Below, one piece after another: positions 57,494 through 64,000 of a DNA stretch of 64,000 nucleotides (its first letter is position 1; each line of letters begins with the position of its first letter). Under the pieces are notes generated by a model. The model was not told where the DNA came from and ran no database searches. It was given only the letters and a program-made list of their open reading frames with translations. The DNA comes from Olsenella sp. An285 (GTDB lineage: Bacteria > Actinomycetota > Coriobacteriia > Coriobacteriales > Atopobiaceae). Made by a program: the position numbers and the translations under genes. The stretch lies in the NCBI RefSeq assembly GCF_002159625.1, contig NZ_NFIZ01000013.1, forward strand, positions 1 to 64,000, given 5' to 3'.

Positions 57494-58756
57494 ATGACTA
57501 CTTCATTTGCCGAGCTCGGGCTAAACGAGCAGATCCTCGCCGGGGTGACCGCCCTCGGCTTCACCACGCCGACCCCCGTCCAGGCCCAGGCCATCCCCGT
57601 GGTGCTCACAGGCCGTGACATCGTTGCCTCCGCGCAGACGGGCACGGGCAAGACAGCCGCCTTCGCGCTGCCCACGCTGCAGCTCGTGGCGGGCGCAAAG
57701 GGCAAGGGGCCGCACGCGCTCGTGGTCACGCCCACGCGCGAGCTGGCGGCGCAGATCGAGAACGTCGTGAGCGTCGTGTGCAAGGAGACCGGCCAGCGCG
57801 CCGTCATCGTCATGGGCGGGACCAAGTTCGACCGCCAGATCAAGGAGCTCGAGCGGGGATGCGACCTCTTGGTGGCCACGCCCGGGCGCCTCATCGACCT
57901 CATGGAGCACAAGCACGTGAGCCTCGCGCAGGTGCGCGTGCTCGTGCTGGACGAGGCCGACCGCATGCTGGACATGGGCTTCTGGCCGAGCGTGCGCCGC
58001 ATCATGCACGCGCTTCCCAAGGAGCACCAGACGCTGCTCTTCTCCGCCACCATCCCGCCGTCGATCAAGTCCACGATCGACGCGCTGCTCACGGACCCCG
58101 CTACCGTTGAGATCTCCCGCGTGGGGGAGACGGCGGACACCGTGGAGGAGCACCTCTGCCCCATCACGCAGGGCCAGAAGACCGAGCTTCTGCGCGCGCT
58201 TCTGGAGACCGGCGGCGCCGCTGGCGAGAAGCCCGAGCGCGTGCTCGTGTTCTGCCGCACCAAGCACCGCGTGGACGACGTCTCCAAGACCCTCAAGTCC
58301 GCCGGCGTGAAGGTCGACGTCATGCACGCCGACCGCCCGCAGGCCGCGCGCGCCCGCGCACTGGAAAAGTTCCGCGACGGCAAGGTCCAGGTGCTCGTGG
58401 CGACCGACGTCATGAGCCGCGGCATCGACGTCTCCGGGATCGACGCGGTCGTGAACTTCGACGTCCCCATGGACCCGGAGGACTACGTGCACCGCATCGG
58501 GCGCACGGGACGCGCCGGCGCCACCGGTCACGCCTACACCTTCGTGGCGCCGGACGAGATCAGCCCCCTGCGCGAGATCGAGTACTTCACCAAGAAGCTC
58601 GTGCCCGTGTGGGACCTCCCCGGCTTCACCTACGACGCCGGGCGCATCGTCCCGCAGGCGGATCGCGCGACCAAGCGCTCCACCCGCACCATGTTCGCCG
58701 GCTCGCGTCAGCGCGGCCGCGGCTTCGGCGGCGGGCGCTACGGCCGCCACTACTAG
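57494..58756 (+). CDS. DEAD-box RNA helicase
   Basis: The 420-aa protein has the Q motif (FTTPTPVQAQAIP), SAQTGTGKTAAFALPT, VVTPTRELAAQ, VLDEADRMLDMGF, LFSATIPP and the C-terminal HRIGRTGRAG. A short Arg/Gly tail (GSRQRGRGFGGGRYGRHY) suggests an RNA-binding end as in RhlE/DeaD. No Shine-Dalgarno is visible upstream, in line with a possible leaderless transcript. Confidence 0.94.
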   Translation: MTTSFAELGLNEQILAGVTALGFTTPTPVQAQAIPVVLTGRDIVASAQTGTGKTAAFALPTLQLVAGAKGKGPHALVVTPTRELAAQIENVVSVVCKETGQRAVIVMGGTKFDRQIKELERGCDLLVATPGRLIDLMEHKHVSLAQVRVLVLDEADRMLDMGFWPSVRRIMHALPKEHQTLLFSATIPPSIKSTIDALLTDPATVEISRVGETADTVEEHLCPITQGQKTELLRALLETGGAAGEKPERVLVFCRTKHRVDDVSKTLKSAGVKVDVMHADRPQAARARALEKFRDGKVQVLVATDVMSRGIDVSGIDAVVNFDVPMDPEDYVHRIGRTGRAGATGHAYTFVAPDEISPLREIEYFTKKLVPVWDLPGFTYDAGRIVPQADRATKRSTRTMFAGSRQRGRGFGGGRYGRHY

Positions 58757-58758
58757 TC

Positions 58759-58829
58759 TGTGAGTTGGGGACAGTCCCCAACTCACATAAATGATTTGTG
58801 TAAATCGGGGACTGTCCCCAATTTACACA
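58759..58829. repeat. Tandem double-hairpin repeat between helicase and methyltransferase
   Basis: TGTGAGTTGGGGA-CAG-TCCCCAACTCACA (58759-58787) and TGTGTAAAT...ATTTACACA (58797-58829) are joined by TAAATGATT. The unit matches the 40712-40776 copy closely. It starts 3 bp after the helicase stop and ends 12 bp before the rRNA methyltransferase GTG. Confidence 0.88.
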
Positions 58830-58841
58830 CTGGAGGACAAC

Positions 58842-60104
58842 GTGAAGCAGGCACGCCCCTATCCGCGCCTCACCGTCACCCGCAAGGCGGCGCGCTCGCT
58901 CGCCGGTGGTCACCCGTGGGTCTTCGAGGGCGAGGTGCTCTCCGCCGAGCCCGCCCAGAACGGCGACGTTGTGGACGTCTTCGAGGAGAACGGCACGTGG
59001 CAGGGGGCGGGGCTCCTCTCGCAGGAGTCGAAGATCCGCGTGCGCGTGGTCACCCGCAACGCCAACGACCGCATTGACGAGTCGTTCTGGCGCCGTCGCG
59101 CCACTTGGGCGTGGCAGCACCGCGTGACCGCCATGGGGTCGCGCGGGCTTCCCGGCGCTGAGCCCGACACCACGTGCTGCCGCGTGGTGTTCTCGGAGGC
59201 CGACGGCTTTCCCGGCCTCGTGGCGGACCGCTACGAGAACGTGCTGGTGACGCAGGTCGGCACCGTGGGCATGGAGCGCCTGCGTCCCGTGGTCTACGGT
59301 GCGCTGGTGGAGGCCCTTGCCGCGGACGGGCAGCAGATCGACGCCATATACGAGAGAAACGACGGCCCCTCGCGCGCCAAGGAGGGCCTGCAGCAGTACA
59401 AGGGCTGGTGGGACGGCCTGGCCGCCCCCGACTCGGCGCGCATCGTCGTGCGCGAGAACGGCCTCTCCTTCGATCTTGACATCGAGAACAGCCAGAAGAC
59501 GGGCTTCTTCCTCGACCAGAAGTACAACCGCCGAGCCGTGCGCGAGCTGGCGCGCGGGAGGCGCGTGCTCGACTGCTTCTGCCACGTGGGGCCCTTCGGC
59601 CTCAACGCGGCGGTGGGTGGCGCCGAGCTCGTGCGCTGCGTGGACGTGAGCCAGACGGCGATTGACCTCGCACGCGAGAACGCCCAGCTCAACGGCCTTG
59701 CAGATCGCATGGCATTCACCTGCGCCAACGTGCTCGACTACCTGCCCGAGCTCCGTGCGAGCCGCACCCGCCTGCGCGAGGAGGGCGGCCCCTTCGACCT
59801 CATCGTGCTGGACCCACCGGCCTTCACCAAGAGCCGCGGCACCGTCGGCCACGCTGCGCGCGGCTACCGCGAGATCAACTACGAGGCCCTTCGCCTGCTG
59901 CCCCGCGGCGGCTACCTCGCCACGTGCAGCTGCTCGCACTTCACGACGCGCGACCTTCTGGCCAAGGCCATCGCCGAGGCCGCACACCAGGCAAACGTGC
60001 AGCTCAAGCAGGTCGAGGAGCGCCAGCAGGCGCCCGACCACCCCATCCTCTGGGGCTTTCCCGAGAGCCACTACCTGGACTTCTTCATCTTCCAGGTGGT
60101 GTAG
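58842..60104 (+). CDS. rlmI: RlmI-like 23S rRNA (cytosine-C5) methyltransferase
   Basis: From GTG 58842 (GGAGG, 5-nt gap) the protein has 420 aa: an N-terminal PUA domain (about 1-85, RKAARSLAGGHPWVFEGEV), a SAM-dependent core with VLDCFCHVGPFGLNA, FDLIVLDPPAFTKSRG and the catalytic CSCSHFTTRDLL. The family methylates C1962 of 23S rRNA in E. coli; the exact position here is inferred. Confidence 0.88.
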   Translation: MKQARPYPRLTVTRKAARSLAGGHPWVFEGEVLSAEPAQNGDVVDVFEENGTWQGAGLLSQESKIRVRVVTRNANDRIDESFWRRRATWAWQHRVTAMGSRGLPGAEPDTTCCRVVFSEADGFPGLVADRYENVLVTQVGTVGMERLRPVVYGALVEALAADGQQIDAIYERNDGPSRAKEGLQQYKGWWDGLAAPDSARIVVRENGLSFDLDIENSQKTGFFLDQKYNRRAVRELARGRRVLDCFCHVGPFGLNAAVGGAELVRCVDVSQTAIDLARENAQLNGLADRMAFTCANVLDYLPELRASRTRLREEGGPFDLIVLDPPAFTKSRGTVGHAARGYREINYEALRLLPRGGYLATCSCSHFTTRDLLAKAIAEAAHQANVQLKQVEERQQAPDHPILWGFPESHYLDFFIFQVV

Positions 60105-60164
60105 CGACCGCGCACGCCTGATAGCCTGACAATCTGATGATCGACGAAGGCTCGTCGAATGATC

Positions 60165-60288
60165 CTAAGAACGAGTTGCATCCTCATTTCGTTCTTAGAG
60201 CTTTTGTGACTTCCCTAAGAACGGCAACGTGTTCTTAGGGAGGCCAATACAATTCTAAGAACGATTTGATGTTTCAATCTGTTCTTAG
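60165..60288. promoter_or_regulatory. Three stacked CTAAGAAC/GTTCTTAG dyads upstream of fic
   Basis: Dyads occupy 60165-60198, 60213-60240 (perfect 10-bp arms CCCTAAGAAC/GTTCTTAGGG, 8-nt loop) and 60255-60288. All six half-sites share CTAAGAAC. They cover the last 130 bp before the ATG at 60297 and so fill the promoter. This could be an autoregulatory operator for the HTH tail of the Fic protein. Confidence 0.85.
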
Positions 60289-60296
60289 GGGAAACC

Positions 60297-61469
60297 ATGC
60301 TCGACAACATTCACCCGGGAAGGCAGGGAAGGCTTCGGAGCAACCTCTCAGGCGAACTTGAGTATCATTCATTTCTCCCCTCGCGCCTCCAGGACTGTCT
60401 CCCCCTTGCGCTGGACGAGGGGACCCGACGAGCAATATCCGACTGCCGCGGCATACTTGGCGAGATGCAGGGCATGGCGCGCTTCATCCCTAATGTCGGC
60501 ATGTACCTAACCATGTATGTCCGCAAAGAGGCCCTTCTCTCGTCACAGATTGAGGGGACCCAGTGCACCTTTGATGACGTCCTCGATCCCAGCCTCACCG
60601 AAAATGCGAGCAGAGACCTCGAAGATGTAGTTAGGTATGTGGAGGCCACGGAACATGCCGTGAAGCTCCTGGACGAAATCCCCCTCTGCACGAGAATGCT
60701 GAGGCAGGTTCACCGAGTCCTTCTTGAAGGGGTTCGTGGATCCGACAGGCATCCCGGAGAGCTTCGCACGTCGCAGAACTGGGTTGGGGCGACGGGGTGC
60801 ACGCTTTCGCAGGCCGCGTACGTCCCTCCCAACGTCGATGATATGAACGAGGCTCTTTCCGACCTCGAGGTTTTTCTTAACGAAGAGACGAGTCTTGATC
60901 CAATTGTCAAGGCGGCACTCGCACACTATCAGTTTGAGACCATCCATCCGTTTCTTGACGGCAACGGCAGGATTGGCCGGCTTCTCATTACCCTTTCCCT
61001 CATGAACGATGGCATCCTGGAGCTTCCGGTACTCTATCCATCCTACGAGCTAAAGCGTCGACGCTCCACCTACTACGAATGGCTGATGCGCGTTCGCGAA
61101 GCTGGTGATTATGAGGGATGGGTCGGCTTCTTCTGCGACTGCCTTCTTCGGAGCGCCGCGGACGCCCGAGACTCCATGCGCGCCCTCGCCGAACTGCACG
61201 CCTCCTCGGAGCGCCTCATCCTCTCCTCAATGAAAAGAGGCTCAGCGAACGCCCTGCGCCTTCTGGAGCTGCTCGAGGGAAACCCCATCGTAGACGTCAA
61301 CTTCGTTGCAAGCCGCCTTGAGCTCAGCGCCTCAGGCGCCAACTCGCTCATTGGCTCGATGACGCATCTTGGGCTTCTTGTTCAAAGAGACTCGTCGCGA
61401 AAGCGATATCGCATCTTTTCTTACGAGCCCTACCTCAGAATCCTCAGATCAGGAGATGAGCCCCTATAG
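60297..61469 (+). CDS. Fic-family protein (AMPylase) with inhibitory motif and HTH
   Basis: The 390-aa protein has the Fic active motif HPFLDGNGRIGR (His217-Arg228) and, in front, the N-terminal inhibitory helix of class II Fic proteins, (S/T)-x-x-x-E-(G/N): Ser82-SQI-Glu86-Gly87. A beta-hairpin flap with LYPSYELKRRRSTYYEW follows. The C-terminus (about 310-390) is a winged helix (PIVDVNFVASRLELSASGANSLIGS). It would transfer AMP to a protein target when inhibition is relieved. GC is lower than the surroundings. Confidence 0.92.
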   Translation: MLDNIHPGRQGRLRSNLSGELEYHSFLPSRLQDCLPLALDEGTRRAISDCRGILGEMQGMARFIPNVGMYLTMYVRKEALLSSQIEGTQCTFDDVLDPSLTENASRDLEDVVRYVEATEHAVKLLDEIPLCTRMLRQVHRVLLEGVRGSDRHPGELRTSQNWVGATGCTLSQAAYVPPNVDDMNEALSDLEVFLNEETSLDPIVKAALAHYQFETIHPFLDGNGRIGRLLITLSLMNDGILELPVLYPSYELKRRRSTYYEWLMRVREAGDYEGWVGFFCDCLLRSAADARDSMRALAELHASSERLILSSMKRGSANALRLLELLEGNPIVDVNFVASRLELSASGANSLIGSMTHLGLLVQRDSSRKRYRIFSYEPYLRILRSGDEPL

Positions 61470-61482
61470 ATAAGGTGGCGCA

Positions 61483-61513
61483 CTTGACAGTTTGACCTGA
61501 GCAAACTGTCAAG
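61483..61513. repeat. TTGACAGTTT-GACCTGAGC-AAACTGTCAA repeat, copy 2
   Basis: CTTGACAGTTT and AAACTGTCAAG are perfect 11-bp arms around GACCTGAGC. It ends at 61513, directly before the tadA stop codon at 61514-61516. Copy 1 lies at 33036-33064. Confidence 0.92.
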
Positions 61514-62029
61514 TCAGGGGCGCTTGCGACGACGGGAGCGGAAGAACTCGCGCAGCAGGTCGGCCGCCTCGTCCCCCAGCACGCCCGCGCTCACCGCAAA
61601 GGCGTGGTTGAGGCGGGGGTCGCAGCTCACGTCAAAGAGCGTGCCGAGCGCGCCGCCCTTTGGGTCGGATGCCCCGTAGACGCAGCGGTCCACTCGCGCG
61701 TTCACCATGAGGCCGGCGCACATGAGGCAGGGCTCGAGTGTGACGTAGACGGTGCAGCCCGTGAGGCGCCATCGTCCCAGCTCGCGCGCCGCGGCGACCA
61801 TGGCGGAGAACTCCGCGTGCGCCGAGGGGTCGGCGTCCGTCTCGCGCCGGTTGTGGGCGCGAGAGACGACGCGCCCGTCGCACACCACAACGGCGCCGAT
61901 GGGAACCTCGCCCTCCTCCGCCGCCAGACGGGCCTCGTCCAGCGCCATGCGCATGTAGCGCTCGTCATCTGCCGCGGAGCCGCCCGCCGCCGCGCCCACC
62001 ACGGAGCCCGCGCCCTCGCCGTCCTGCAT
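61514..62029 (-). CDS. tadA: tRNA-specific adenosine deaminase
   Basis: TadA deaminates A34 to inosine in tRNA-Arg(ACG). The 171-aa product (from ATG 62029; ATG 62032 is one codon longer) has the zinc/catalytic HAEFSAMV and PCLMCAG motifs and RFGASD-like VYGASDPKGGALG. The N-terminus is extended by an Ala/Gly stretch before the family core. GGGAGG precedes. Confidence 0.92.
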   Translation of the reverse strand: MQDGEGAGSVVGAAAGGSAADDERYMRMALDEARLAAEEGEVPIGAVVVCDGRVVSRAHNRRETDADPSAHAEFSAMVAAARELGRWRLTGCTVYVTLEPCLMCAGLMVNARVDRCVYGASDPKGGALGTLFDVSCDPRLNHAFAVSAGVLGDEAADLLREFFRSRRRKRP

Positions 62030-62086
62030 CATGCCTCCCGCCCGCGCCTGCAATCCATATGGGGTAGGATACTAGTGCTCAGGCAC

Positions 62087-62179
62087 GGAGGAGTGGCAGA
62101 GCGGTTGATTGCAGCGGTCTTGAAAACCGTCGAGCGGGTAACCCCCGTTCCGAGGGTTCGAATCCCTCCTCCTCCGCCA
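62087..62179 (+). tRNA. tRNA-Ser (UGA), CCA encoded
   Basis: The acceptor arms GGAGGAG and CTCCTCC close a 93-nt cloverleaf with the long variable arm of serine tRNAs (GAGCGGGTAACCCCCGTTC region). The anticodon loop CTTGAAA (62119-62125) gives anticodon TGA at 62121-62123. The T loop GGTTCGAATCC and a genomic CCA are present. Confidence 0.97.
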
Positions 62180-62190
62180 TTTGCAACCAC

Positions 62191-62226
62191 GCGGGCCCCG
62201 GTCGGGCTTTCCCGACCGGGACCCGC
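62191..62226 (+). terminator. Terminator-like hairpin after tRNA-Ser
   Basis: GCGGGCCCCGGTCGGG and CCCGACCGGGACCCGC form a strong stem with one mismatch around CTTT, 12 bp past the tRNA. No U run follows. Confidence 0.6.
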
Positions 62227-62248
62227 GGCATGTCTGCTCAGAGTCCCC

Positions 62249-62335
62249 GGAAATTAACGTACTTTGGTTTCCTGAAATAACGCTGTTACCCCTGTTGGCA
62301 CTTAAGAGCTAGATCCAGAAAGTACGTTAATTTCC
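62249..62335. mobile_element. 87-bp element, copy 2, with intact terminal repeats
   Basis: GGAAATTAACGTACTTT (62249-62265) and AAAGTACGTTAATTTCC (62319-62335) are perfect 17-bp inverted ends. The core matches copy 1 at 44350-44436. The GH3 stop codon (TAA, 62327-62329) lies in the right end, so the element's boundary has become the end of that gene. Confidence 0.88.
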
Positions 62336-64000
62336 CGACCCCTCGAACAAGCCCCCGCCAAGGGACCCGTCAGAGCCCGCCCGTCGCGCACGTCTGCGCT
62401 CCAGCGCGCGGTGCCCCCACGCCACGACCCCGATGAGCGCCACCGCATCCGCGATACCCAGGGCGGTCCCCAGGTAGTTGACGCCCTCGCGCTTGATCGG
62501 CCGCTCGATGAGCGGGCGCCCCTCGACAGCGGCGGACTCGTTGTAGGCGAGGTTGGCCGAGCGCGCCTCCACGCTCATGTAGAGCACGTCCTTCGCCGCG
62601 CGCCGCAGGCTCGCCACGTAGCCGCGCTCCGCCGCGTCGCCGTCGGGCTCGAGCGAGTACTCGCCGCTGCGGAAGACACCGTCCATGTAGAGGTCCCCGC
62701 CGGCAAGGAGCGACTGGTCGGAGCTCATGTACTGCTGGTGGTCGGCGTAGTCCGTGATCACCGCGCCCTCGAAGCCCCACTCCCCGCGCAGGACGTCCGT
62801 GAGCAGCGCCCGACTGCCGCCCGCCCACGTGGCGCCAATGCGGTTGTACGAGGTCATGAGGCCCGTAGCCCCGCCCTCCACGGCAATCTGGAACGGCCGC
62901 AGGTAGAGCTCGCGCAGCGTCTGCTCCGTGAGCCAGGTGTAGAGCGAGTCGCGGTACGAGTCCTGGTTGTTGACCGCGAAGTGCTTGAGGAAGCAGTACG
63001 TCCCCGCGTCGCACGCTCCGCCCACCACCTGCGCCGCCAGGGTCCCGCAGACGAGCGGGTCCTCCGAGTAGTACTCGTAGTTGCGCCCGCCCACGGGCGT
63101 GCGGTGCAGGTTCGCGCAGGGCGCGTAGAGGCCGTCGACGCCCAGCACCGCCGCCTCGAGACCCAGCTGCCGCCCGTACTCGCGCGCGAGCTCCGCGTTC
63201 CAGGTCTGCGCGAGCACGCTCGGCGCCGGGTAGCCCACACCGTACGCGAGCTGGTTGAACGACCCCACCTGAGCGGGCCCGTCCACCTCCTTGGTGAGGG
63301 GCTTGCCAATGGCCTCGATCGAGCCCGTGGCCAGGTAGCCGTGCAGCGTGAGCCGCTCCATGTCGCTCACGGAGATGCGGTCGAGCACGATCTCCCAGAA
63401 GGGGCTCCCGTAGTCCGTCCCCAGCTCCACGCCCAGCTCCGTGAGCTCACCGTCCTGGAAGAGCTGCCACGTCTGGCTCCAGGCGGTAACGGAGGGCTGC
63501 ACGTCCGCCGGCCCCGAAGACTGGGCCACGAGCTCGGCGTCCTCGAGCGCCCGCTCCGCGTCATAGAGGTTGAGCTCCGCCACGGCGTCGGACATGGAGC
63601 GGTTGGCGGCCCGCGCCTCCGGGAACGTCCCGGCAAAGTCCGCGCGCGTGAGGTAGGTGATGTCCGCGCCGGAGTCCGAGCCGTCGACGGACACGCCGTC
63701 CGCCGCGGCCTCGCCCGTGAAGCGGTTGGTCACGACGGCACCGGTCTCCAAGCTCGTCTCACACGTGACGTCATCCGGGAGGTAGAGGACCGTCCGAGCG
63801 GCCGGGCACTCCGCGGCCTCGTGCGCATTGCGCCGAAGCTCCACCACGTACTCGCCGCGTTCCAGCTCGTAGCCGCAGAAGCCGTTGGCGTTGGCGTCCA
63901 GGCCGTCGTATGACGCCACGTCGTCCAGGTCAAAGGAGAGCGTCACCTCCTGGCTCCCCCCGGGCTGCAGCAGCCGGGTCTTCTCAAACGCCACCAGCAC
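62327..64000 (-). CDS. GH3 glycosidase, domain-swapped, membrane-anchored (3' part)
   Basis: At least 557 residues are visible; the start lies past the right edge. Order: fibronectin-III-like domain (LLQPGGSQEVTLSF), a linker with YLTRADFAGTFPE typical of the GH3 C-terminal-domain-first arrangement, then the GH3 catalytic barrel (DLYMDG end; KHFAVNNQ and the nucleophile Asp in GFEGAVITDY). A membrane helix at the end (ALGIADAVALIGVVAWG) is followed by Arg residues, so it is anchored by its C-terminus. Its acid/base residue would be outside the window. The stop is inside the 87-bp element. Confidence 0.87.
   Translation of the reverse strand: MLVAFEKTRLLQPGGSQEVTLSFDLDDVASYDGLDANANGFCGYELERGEYVVELRRNAHEAAECPAARTVLYLPDDVTCETSLETGAVVTNRFTGEAAADGVSVDGSDSGADITYLTRADFAGTFPEARAANRSMSDAVAELNLYDAERALEDAELVAQSSGPADVQPSVTAWSQTWQLFQDGELTELGVELGTDYGSPFWEIVLDRISVSDMERLTLHGYLATGSIEAIGKPLTKEVDGPAQVGSFNQLAYGVGYPAPSVLAQTWNAELAREYGRQLGLEAAVLGVDGLYAPCANLHRTPVGGRNYEYYSEDPLVCGTLAAQVVGGACDAGTYCFLKHFAVNNQDSYRDSLYTWLTEQTLRELYLRPFQIAVEGGATGLMTSYNRIGATWAGGSRALLTDVLRGEWGFEGAVITDYADHQQYMSSDQSLLAGGDLYMDGVFRSGEYSLEPDGDAAERGYVASLRRAAKDVLYMSVEARSANLAYNESAAVEGRPLIERPIKREGVNYLGTALGIADAVALIGVVAWGHRALERRRARRAGSDGSLGGGLFEGSGN

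Overview
The window is about 64 kb of high-GC DNA (by eye roughly two thirds G+C) with many GTG and some TTG starts. The gene content fits an anaerobic actinobacterium of the class Coriobacteriia, probably an Atopobiaceae member such as Olsenella. This is an inference from gene order and protein style: an F-type ATP synthase followed by murA, rpmE-prfA-prmC-tsaC-glyA-upp in a row, a dnaK-grpE-dnaJ-hspR cluster with clpB, and a CoA-disulfide-reductase/rhodanese/sulfite-reductase fusion. No rRNA, insertion sequence with a transposase, CRISPR array or prophage was seen.

Layout. 0.4-3.3 kb: sugar-nucleotide supply (phosphohexomutase, galU) and a DtxR/MntR-type metal regulator. 3.3-11.6 kb: murA and the complete atpIBEFHAGDC operon on the minus strand. 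11.8-19.1 kb: upp, glyA, tsaC, prmC, prfA and rpmE, interrupted by one plus-strand membrane-anchored protein and a 233-bp palindromic element. 19.3-27.2 kb: coaX, a reduced biotin-ligase-like protein, a folP-folK fusion, a sirtuin, a patatin, exonuclease III, a PHP phosphoesterase and an aminotransferase. 27.3-33.0 kb: a winged-helix regulator, tilS-hpt-ftsH and a WalJ-type metallo-hydrolase. 33.0-43.6 kb: the heat-shock region (hsp20, clpB, dnaK-grpE-dnaJ-hspR) plus a PASTA protein. 43.7-48.3 kb: a YfcE-like phosphodiesterase and a sulfur/siroheme neighbourhood (CbiK-like chelatase, NifX-like protein, three-module flavoprotein). 48.4-56.4 kb: an accessory region with an AAA/DUF4143 ATPase, EcsC, DUF4230, XRE, lipoprotein, four-helix membrane protein, transmembrane Ser/Thr kinase and a second HTH protein. 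56.4-64 kb: metA, a DEAD-box helicase, an rRNA methyltransferase, a Fic protein, tadA, tRNA-Ser and the 3' part of a membrane-anchored GH3 glycosidase.

How genes work together. The ATP synthase c-ring has a proton-type, not sodium-type, ion site. The heat-shock genes share one operator architecture (ATCT half-site, 9-nt spacer, CTTAGAT) just upstream of the presumed -10 box at hsp20, clpB and dnaK, a good candidate HspR site. In the accessory region the kinase gene and the membrane-protein/lipoprotein genes share a nearly identical 21-bp palindromic operator, so they look like one co-regulated envelope-sensing module. The sulfur locus combines NADH-dependent persulfide chemistry, a siroheme-type reductase domain, a NifX-like carrier and a chelatase-family protein.

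The other strong theme is repeats. At least twelve short intergenic inverted repeats with GGGGAC/GTCCCC or TTGACA/TGTCAA arms lie within a few bases of genes, several overlapping or touching stop codons. Two 87-bp copies of another element with terminal inverted repeats are present, one supplying the stop codon of the GH3 gene. A four-unit 33-bp-period array lies upstream of the AAA ATPase and three stacked dyads lie upstream of fic. Product names rest on visible motifs and remembered family features; no database search was run.
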